From NCBI GenBank assembly GCA_001794025.1, contig MGJA01000010.1, positions 26,288 through 71,334 on the forward strand: 45,047 nucleotides of DNA. The letters are read 5' to 3'. Below the pieces are notes generated by a model. That model did no database searches. It saw only the letters and a list, made by a program, of their open reading frames with translations, and was not told the DNA's origin. The position numbers and the translations under genes are program-made. Numbering within the stretch: position 1 is the first letter of the stretch; each line of letters opens with the position of its first letter. Origin of the DNA: Candidatus Yanofskybacteria bacterium RIFCSPHIGHO2_01_FULL_41_21 (lineage in GTDB: Bacteria > Patescibacteriota > Minisyncoccia > 2-02-FULL-40-12 > GWA2-44-9). Positions 40,146 to 45,047 of the stretch are shown piece after piece.

Positions 40146-40232
40146 GCGGACGTGGCGAAACTGGCAGACGCACTACCTTGAGGTGGTAACGGGGGCAACC
40201 CCATGGAGGTTCAAATCCTCTCGTCCGCACCA
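40146..40232 (+). tRNA. tRNA-Leu(GAG)
   Basis: Class II tRNA: acceptor GCGGACG/CGTCCGC, anticodon loop TTGAGGT (GAG) on CTACC/GGTAA with one terminal mismatch, variable arm CGGGGGCAACCCC, T-arm GGAGG-TTCAAAT-CCTCT, CCA encoded. Confidence 0.92.
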
Positions 40233-40292
40233 AGCGACTGAAGAGAAGCGAAGTGCCCTGCTCCAGAAGGAGCGGGTGCAGTTCCTCATGAA

Positions 40293-40368
40293 GCGCGGTT
40301 AGCTCAATTGGTAGAGCGCCACATTGACGTTGTGGATGTTATAGGTTCGAGTCCTATACCGCGCACCA
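40293..40368 (+). tRNA. tRNA-Val(GAC)
   Basis: Acceptor GCGCGGT/ACCGCGC, anticodon arm CCACA-TTGACGT-TGTGG (GAC), T-arm ATAGG-TTCGAGT-CCTAT, CCA encoded. Confidence 0.93.
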
Positions 40369-40377
40369 AAACATAAC

Positions 40378-40411
40378 CAATCAAAAACTCCCTTGAGGGA
40401 GTTTTTGATTG
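40378..40411 (+). terminator. Terminator after the tRNA pair
   Basis: CAATCAAAAACTCCC/GGGAGTTTTTGATTG with loop TTGA, 9 nt after tRNA-Val. The arms are almost identical to the terminator of tRNA-Phe at 42233-42264. Confidence 0.85.
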
Positions 40412-40447
40412 AGGTGTTATTTGACGAGAAATATTTGGTATTTTATT

Positions 40448-41599
40448 TTATAATCCAACGTCAACTTTCACCTCTGTTTCTGACTCAACTTCAATAGAAT
40501 CTTCGGAAGATGTTTCTTGATCTGATTCATTTTCCGTTTCTTCTTTTATTTCTATATCATCATCAACGTCAGGTATCTTCATCTCAAGTTCAATTTTTTC
40601 ATTCATATCCACTAAAAGTTTGGCTTCCTGCGCAATACGAATTGCCTCTTGGAAACTTGCGAAAGCTTCTCCGTACGTTTGCGCTTCTATTTCCGCTTTT
40701 CCGCGAGCAACCACGCTTTCTGCTACTTCAAGTCGGGCTTCCGCCTGCGCGCTAACGCTTGCGCTTACGGATGATTTCATCTGTTCAATAAAGTTGCGAG
40801 CTTCACTGATTTTATTTTCCGCCGCTTTAAGCTTTCCTTCTGCGGCAGATCTAAATTCGCCATTTGCCTCAACGGACACTTTTACTTCAGCGTTACTTCG
40901 AGCTTTCACAGTTGTGTTTAAGAGAGCGCGAACTTCCAATAAAAGGGATTCTACCTCAGCGCGAATGTTCCCTTTTTCGGCGGCTATCCGAGATAATACT
41001 TGTTCATGGGCTTTAAGTGATGCCTCAAAATCTGAATTGATTTCAAGAGAAGCATTTGTATTTTGTTCTGTCTCTATTTTTTTCGTCTGATCTTCAAACG
41101 CCTTAGAATGACCATCTAAACGAGATTCTATTTGAGCGCGCATCTCGGCATTTAAGCGCCCCTCCGCGGCAAGTTTTTCAGCTTCTTCCAAACGTCGCTC
41201 AACTCGGCGCGCATCCCATTTGGCTTGCGCTTCACTAGAAACAGCGAACCAACCACGAACTTCCTCATTAACGCTGACTTTCACTGGGTACAAGACATCC
41301 CCGGTAAGAGCACTTTCAGCGGCAAATGATGTCCCTCCCCCAACAAGTAATGCGATAATTAATATAATAGGCATAGGTTGTAGTTTATTAATTAATATTT
41401 TTTTTAATGTCAATATTTCCACGAAAGAGGAAATATAGGATTTCGACCTTTCCTGCAATATGTGTCGTATAGAGTCCACATTTCTTACAGGGTGTTTTTC
41501 TGTAAATAACAACAACTCCGCCCTCATTTTCTCTTTTTCTATAGACGAGAGCTTTACCAGTTCTACTTTATTAAAAATGTTTAGAGAATTTTTGTCCAT
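40448..41599 (-). CDS. DUF5667-type membrane protein, putative anti-sigma factor
   Basis: A 383-residue protein. A cytoplasmic N-terminal part (about 1-73) is followed by a single membrane helix (PMPIILIIALLVGGGTSFAAE, about 76-96). SALTGDVLYPVKVSVNEEVRGWFA then gives the DUF5667-type motif. A long helical, probably coiled-coil region (about 120-345) is rich in Ala, Glu and Arg, and the acidic Glu/Ser tail is disordered. It sits 12 nt downstream of the ECF sigma gene. The topology and the location suggest an anti-sigma role, which is an inference. Confidence 0.75.
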   Translation of the reverse strand: MDKNSLNIFNKVELVKLSSIEKEKMRAELLLFTEKHPVRNVDSIRHILQERSKSYISSFVEILTLKKILINKLQPMPIILIIALLVGGGTSFAAESALTGDVLYPVKVSVNEEVRGWFAVSSEAQAKWDARRVERRLEEAEKLAAEGRLNAEMRAQIESRLDGHSKAFEDQTKKIETEQNTNASLEINSDFEASLKAHEQVLSRIAAEKGNIRAEVESLLLEVRALLNTTVKARSNAEVKVSVEANGEFRSAAEGKLKAAENKISEARNFIEQMKSSVSASVSAQAEARLEVAESVVARGKAEIEAQTYGEAFASFQEAIRIAQEAKLLVDMNEKIELEMKIPDVDDDIEIKEETENESDQETSSEDSIEVESETEVKVDVGL

Positions 41600-41611
41600 A
41601 ATATTTAATGA

Positions 41612-42118
41612 CTAATCTAGTTCTTTTTCTGTTAATTGCCGCAGTTTGTTCATTCCTCTATGAATACGCACCGATACAACATTTTCTGATACTCCTAGTA
41701 CAGCTGATATTTCTTTCGGAGATAGATCGTCAATAAACCGCATCTGTACAATATTTCTATATGATTCATCCAATAGTTTCAGCTTCTGAACAATACCTTT
41801 CGCCACAAGGCGCTGTTCCAGATTGGACGCATGCTCATCTTCGGGGGAAAACCCTTCTTCCATAAGTTTATCTAACGAAAGGGTCTTTTTCCTTCTTATT
41901 TCGTCCACGATGACATTGTGCAATATGCGGTATAAAAAGGCGCGAATATTTTCAATTTCTTTGCCTTGAGAGAGATATATCCATGTCCTGCAGAATGTCT
42001 CCTGCACCAAGTCCTTTGCCAGCTCTCGGTCATAGATTCTGAAGTAGCAATGACGAAACAACGCATCAGCGTATGCATCGTGCACTGCCAAAAATTGTTC
42101 TTCAATACCGGGCTTCAT
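41612..42118 (-). CDS. ECF-type RNA polymerase sigma factor
   Basis: A 168-residue sigma70-family protein: region 2 (FRHCYFRIYDRELAKDLVQETFCRTWIYL, IRAFLYRILHNVIVDEIRRKK) and region 4 (DESYRNIVQMRFIDDLSPKEISAVLGVSENVVSVRIHRGMNKLRQL) with its helix-turn-helix. No extra domains are present. It redirects transcription to a stress or envelope regulon that cannot be defined here. The DUF5667 gene immediately downstream would be its membrane-linked partner. Confidence 0.9.
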   Translation of the reverse strand: MKPGIEEQFLAVHDAYADALFRHCYFRIYDRELAKDLVQETFCRTWIYLSQGKEIENIRAFLYRILHNVIVDEIRRKKTLSLDKLMEEGFSPEDEHASNLEQRLVAKGIVQKLKLLDESYRNIVQMRFIDDLSPKEISAVLGVSENVVSVRIHRGMNKLRQLTEKELD

Positions 42119-42232
42119 GATAGATGTCGGAAAGAATGCAAAAATCTTACATCAATATTTCTTTAATAGTACCAAAATATTTGGAATTGGAAATAGAAAA
42201 AAGGATCCAATTTCGTCAAACAATCGCACCTC

Positions 42233-42264
42233 AATCAAAAACTCCCAGATGGGAGTTTTTGATT
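42233..42264 (-). terminator. Terminator of tRNA-Phe
   Basis: AATCAAAAACTCCC/GGGAGTTTTTGATT stem with loop AGAT, just past the tRNA-Phe 3' end on the minus strand. Confidence 0.8.
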
Positions 42265-42270
42265 TTCATG

Positions 42271-42342
42271 TGCCGGGTCCCAGAGTCGAACTGGGCACGC
42301 CTGCCTCTTCAGGGCAGCGCTCTACCGATGAGCTAACCCGGC
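42271..42342 (-). tRNA. tRNA-Phe(GAA)
   Basis: Acceptor GCCGGGT/ACCCGGC, D-arm GCTC-ATCGGTA-GAGC, anticodon arm CTGCC-CTGAAGA-GGCAG (GAA), T-arm CCCAG-TTCGACT-CTGGG. CCA is not encoded. Confidence 0.93.
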
Positions 42343-42496
42343 AATCACTAACGGGTCAATCATATCATCTGCCTTATCTTTTTTCAATTGTTATCCCCTT
42401 TTTTGATGACATATGCACTTTTCCACTTTCAAAACCGAACCCGTGTGTTATATTAAAGGTATAAACTACAGACAACTTCTAAAATATATCAACATT

Positions 42497-43156
42497 ATGA
42501 GAAAAGATAAAGTTAGAGTTTATAAATTACGACGAGAGGGTAAGAGTTACAAAGAGATAAGAAAACTCCTAGGTACTCCTTTAAGTACCATCGCTGGTTG
42601 GTTGAAAGATGAGGAATGGTCAAAACAAATAAGAGATGAGTTGGGGGCAAAAGAATCCATGGCATTCCCCTCAAAATTAATTGCTATCCAAAAAGCCAAC
42701 AAAGCCCGATGGATAAAGAAATATAAAGAATACAAGTCAACTGCCGAATTGGAATTTTCTAAGTTTCAAAACGATCCTCTTTTTATATCAGGGCTTATGC
42801 TTTTTTGGGGTGAAGGAAATAAATCCCCCAAAGACAGCACTGTCAGATTGGCCAACAGTGACCCAGCCATGATTAGAATATTTTATAATTTTCTTACCAT
42901 TACCATGAATATTGATCCGGAAAAAATAAAAATACACTTACTGCTATACCCAGATCTTGTAGATGATATGCAAAAATCATTCTGGAGCAAATCTATAGGC
43001 ATTCCACTATCCCAATTTATAAAATCAACCTACATAAAAGGTAAGCATCCGACACGCCGATTATCATATGGGGTTTGTATGATTTACGTATGTAGCCGAG
43101 AGTTGAAAGACAAGATATTGGTTTGGTTAAATCTCTATCAAAAACTTCTTGTCTAA
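42497..43156 (+). CDS. HTH protein with LAGLIDADG-like domain
   Basis: A 219-residue protein. The N-terminus is a resolvase/Hin-type helix-turn-helix (VYKLRREGKSYKEIRKLLGTPLSTIAGWLKD). The middle has FISGLMLFWGEGNKSPKDSTVRLANSDPAMIRIFYNFLT, resembling a LAGLIDADG-type helix followed by the strand and helix of such nuclease folds. The C-terminus has SYGVCMIYVCSRELKDKILVWL. It could be a homing nuclease or a derived DNA-binding regulator. I chose ATG 42497 over the track's 42413 because the HTH begins at MRKDKVRVYKLR. It stands alone between tRNA genes. Confidence 0.6.
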   Translation: MRKDKVRVYKLRREGKSYKEIRKLLGTPLSTIAGWLKDEEWSKQIRDELGAKESMAFPSKLIAIQKANKARWIKKYKEYKSTAELEFSKFQNDPLFISGLMLFWGEGNKSPKDSTVRLANSDPAMIRIFYNFLTITMNIDPEKIKIHLLLYPDLVDDMQKSFWSKSIGIPLSQFIKSTYIKGKHPTRRLSYGVCMIYVCSRELKDKILVWLNLYQKLLV

Positions 43157-43191
43157 TGGTTATTTTTGAGGTAACATACAAAACATAATTC

Positions 43192-43265
43192 GCGGGTATA
43201 ATATAGTAGTAGTATATTTCCTTGCCAAGGAAAAAGCGTGGGTGCAAATCCCATTACCCGCTCCA
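43192..43265 (+). tRNA. tRNA-Gly(GCC)
   Basis: Acceptor GCGGGTA/TACCCGC, anticodon arm TTTCC-TTGCCAA-GGAAA (GCC), T-arm GTGGG-TGCAAAT-CCCAT, CCA encoded. The D-arm is AT-rich (ATAT-AGTAGTAGT-ATAT). Confidence 0.88.
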
Positions 43266-43309
43266 ATACAAAAACAGGCCCTAGGGCCTGTTTTTGTATT
43301 GGAGCGGGT
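43256..43309 (+). terminator. 54-nt perfect palindrome at the tRNA-Gly 3' end
   Basis: From 43256 to 43309 the sequence is its own exact reverse complement around CTAG. The left arm contains the last ten bases of tRNA-Gly (ACCCGCTCCA), and the right arm carries their complement. It is followed by CTTTAT and is probably a terminator for tRNA-Gly and for the convergent gene. Confidence 0.8.
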
Positions 43310-43311
43310 CT

Positions 43312-44931
43312 TTATCTAATAACTCCACCCCACTCAATAACTGTAAATCCTTCCCGTGGAATTGAATGTAACTGGACGGGCTCCACTTGGACTGGTTTAT
43401 TCAATGGAGAAAAGTCCATCAATATGCGAATGATTGTGTCCGGCTTAGGAACAACCAGCATTGGCGCCAAAGTGTCCATCGCCTGAGTGCCGAGGAAACT
43501 AACAAAATAGTACGGGGATCCCTGCATACGTGGCTCCCAAAATTCAACAAAATTAGCAATCTCTTTTGTATTTAATCCAAGCTTAGTTAACGAACTTAAC
43601 AAGAACGTATGAACATTACTTTGAGCCACAACAAACCCTTTCTTCGGTTGCTCATAAATTCCACCCCTTCCCTCCCAGAACAAGTATGGATATTGTTTTC
43701 CCGATTGTATTTCCGTAAGTGTTCCATCCGGCTGGGCTAAAACTTTCCACCCATTATCATACTGGGGTTCCGTATAACTGAAACCTCCTTGGGGCTCAAG
43801 ATACACAGAAACTTCAGTTGCATGTTCCGGATAAAGATAGATTACCGGTTTACCACATTCGGCTTCCGGAACAAATTTTGCGTTTTCAAACTTGATTAAG
43901 CGCTGGAACGGATCCACCCAAAAGAACATCGGGTGAGAATTTATATATTCTTCGTAAGTAAATCTGTCTTTAAGATATTTATTCTCATAACTATCCTTTA
44001 AGAGCTTGTGGTTAGTATCTTTGAGTTGATAAATGGTGTCACCTTTTGAGTTTGTTCCGGCAACAACAAGATCACTTGTTTGATTTATTGTGTCTGTAAC
44101 TACTGAAGCGTAGTTACTACTACCACAACCGGTTACATCTGAATAGTTATATTGATCAGTATTGCGCGAACCACCACTCCAAGTCACTTGGGGTACTCTA
44201 TCATCCCCCACAAAATCAACTACGAGCTTATAGGCAACCTTAGTTCCATCAGGAGCGCGCATATAAAATCCATTTCTAGTTGTAGTATCTTGGACCCTCG
44301 AAGTAAATACATCTCCTTGGGAAATACTGAATGACTTTTCTGAATTTGTAACTAATAAATCAAACATCCCGCGGAAAGTGGAATCACGCTTAAGAATCTG
44401 TCGAGGTTTCAGCCCTTTGATTTCATCAGGAAAAGCTAATCCGGGTAATTCATAGTCCGCGTCTACCGTTACTCCACTATTTAACTTCATATACTGACCG
44501 TCACCAAGTGAATCTGATTGTTTTTTAAGAACATAAATATCTGATCCTCTCGATTGTGAAGACATTAAAACCATTCTATAAATATTTGGACTAAAACACA
44601 TACCGTAACATCCACCTTCCATAACCACAACTCGGCCATCTTTATATTTGCCAGAAAGAACCGTGCCAACATAATAATACTTGTCACTTTGAGTAACCCC
44701 CTGACCCCACCCACTTTCATCAACAACGAAAATACCTAGATTGCCCGTGTCCTGGGGTTCATTCCAGCGGACCTCTTCGTCCCCTGTTATTGAAGAAGGG
44801 ACCGGAGTTGGGGTTATATTATCTGAATTTCTAAAATAACTATAGAAAAAATATCCGGCAGCAGCGCTGGCAACACATAAAATGATTACAACAACTACAA
44901 CTAAAACTGCTTTTGAATTTCGTTGTACCAT
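43312..44931 (-). CDS. Exported protein with KPVIYLYP-type C-terminal domain
   Basis: A 539-residue protein with an N-terminal membrane segment (AVLVVVVVIILCVASAAAGYFFYSYF), a proline/threonine-rich stalk and a large extracytoplasmic part. Near the C-terminus, ECGKPVIYLYPEHATEVSVYLEPQGGFSYTEPQYDNGWKV, then YPYLFWEGRGG and YFVSFLGTQAMDTLAPMLV, mark a domain that recurs in CPR and related bacterial proteins and has no clear function. I chose ATG 44931, since AGGAGG lies 10 nt upstream and the signal anchor follows; the track's 45000 start reads through the untranslated leader. It ends within the palindrome region of tRNA-Gly. Confidence 0.7.
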   Translation of the reverse strand: MVQRNSKAVLVVVVVIILCVASAAAGYFFYSYFRNSDNITPTPVPSSITGDEEVRWNEPQDTGNLGIFVVDESGWGQGVTQSDKYYYVGTVLSGKYKDGRVVVMEGGCYGMCFSPNIYRMVLMSSQSRGSDIYVLKKQSDSLGDGQYMKLNSGVTVDADYELPGLAFPDEIKGLKPRQILKRDSTFRGMFDLLVTNSEKSFSISQGDVFTSRVQDTTTRNGFYMRAPDGTKVAYKLVVDFVGDDRVPQVTWSGGSRNTDQYNYSDVTGCGSSNYASVVTDTINQTSDLVVAGTNSKGDTIYQLKDTNHKLLKDSYENKYLKDRFTYEEYINSHPMFFWVDPFQRLIKFENAKFVPEAECGKPVIYLYPEHATEVSVYLEPQGGFSYTEPQYDNGWKVLAQPDGTLTEIQSGKQYPYLFWEGRGGIYEQPKKGFVVAQSNVHTFLLSSLTKLGLNTKEIANFVEFWEPRMQGSPYYFVSFLGTQAMDTLAPMLVVPKPDTIIRILMDFSPLNKPVQVEPVQLHSIPREGFTVIEWGGVIR

Positions 44932-45047
44932 TTGTCGTTGTCCTCCTGAAGGAGGCGCTTGGTTATGAAAATTCCCCTTTGAAGTGCAACACCAGTACAA
45001 TGGGAAGATGACATATAAACATCTAAATCAGTCAGCTCGGGATCGAA

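Overview
The window reads like a chromosome segment of a Candidate Phyla Radiation (Patescibacteria, Parcubacteria-like) bacterium. The signs are a compact AT-rich layout dominated by translation genes, a short ValRS, solo VirB2-like pilin proteins, a VanW/PrsW/HtrA envelope set, an orphan solute-binding protein, DUF5667-type and KPVIYLYP-type proteins, and scattered tRNAs. This assignment comes from gene content only; no rRNA is present to confirm it.

Layout. 1-7.4 kb (minus): a DUF11-like surface protein cut by the window edge, recO, a RBBP9/YdeN-like hydrolase, a SLOG-like protein, and an ileS carrying an inserted histidine-phosphatase domain. 7.6-10.1 kb: a diversity-generating retroelement (DGR) with template repeat, avd, a reverse transcriptase split at a (GA)n tract, and a GC-rich target gene whose 3' end is the variable repeat. 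All 23 template/variable differences over 116 nt fall on template adenines. 10.1-17.4 kb: argS, htrA, smpB next to ssrA (tmRNA), a GIY-YIG gene, an RluA enzyme, a two-gene KGG-type operon, infC-rpmI-rplT and tRNA-Glu. 17.4-23.5 kb: tsaD, valS, prsW, hsp20, vanW, tRNA-Leu. 23.6-30.3 kb (minus): a T4SS/pilus-like operon in which five proteins carry VirB2-like paired membrane helices, one of them fused to a lytic transglycosylase. 30.4-35.4 kb (minus): methyltransferase, gyrA, a small membrane protein, an MBL hydrolase, an RHH regulator. 35.5-40.4 kb: rpsA, ftsH, four tRNAs, an RluD-like enzyme, rplS. 40.4-45 kb: an ECF sigma factor with a DUF5667 partner, tRNA-Phe, an HTH/LAGLIDADG-like protein, tRNA-Gly, and an exported KPVIYLYP protein.

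Structure beyond genes. Several kinds of non-coding signal recur. (1) The 5' leaders of ileS and tsaD share one folded architecture: a conserved 20-bp outer stem, a conserved 10-nt bulge and an inner stem with compensatory changes. Each lies just downstream of a promoter and ends at the start codon. (2) hsp20 and ftsH share another leader, whose CCCGTTAGAAAT/ATTTCTAACGGG arms end at the ATG and which has an alternative pairing partner. Related arms occur before infC and around a GIY-YIG gene. (3) Two further paired families of intergenic hairpins lie near gyrA and its neighbours. (4) Degenerate heptanucleotide tandem arrays (GNNAAYT and GNNATTA types) sit between genes and inside ileS and tsaD. 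(5) Long palindromes often include the stop codon, start codon or tRNA 3' end of the adjacent gene.

Links between genes. SmpB, tmRNA, FtsH and HtrA form a rescue and quality-control set. IleRS, TsaD and a tRNA-Ile with anticodon UAU are all present, and ileS and tsaD share a leader, which suggests (inference only) common control around tRNA-Ile.
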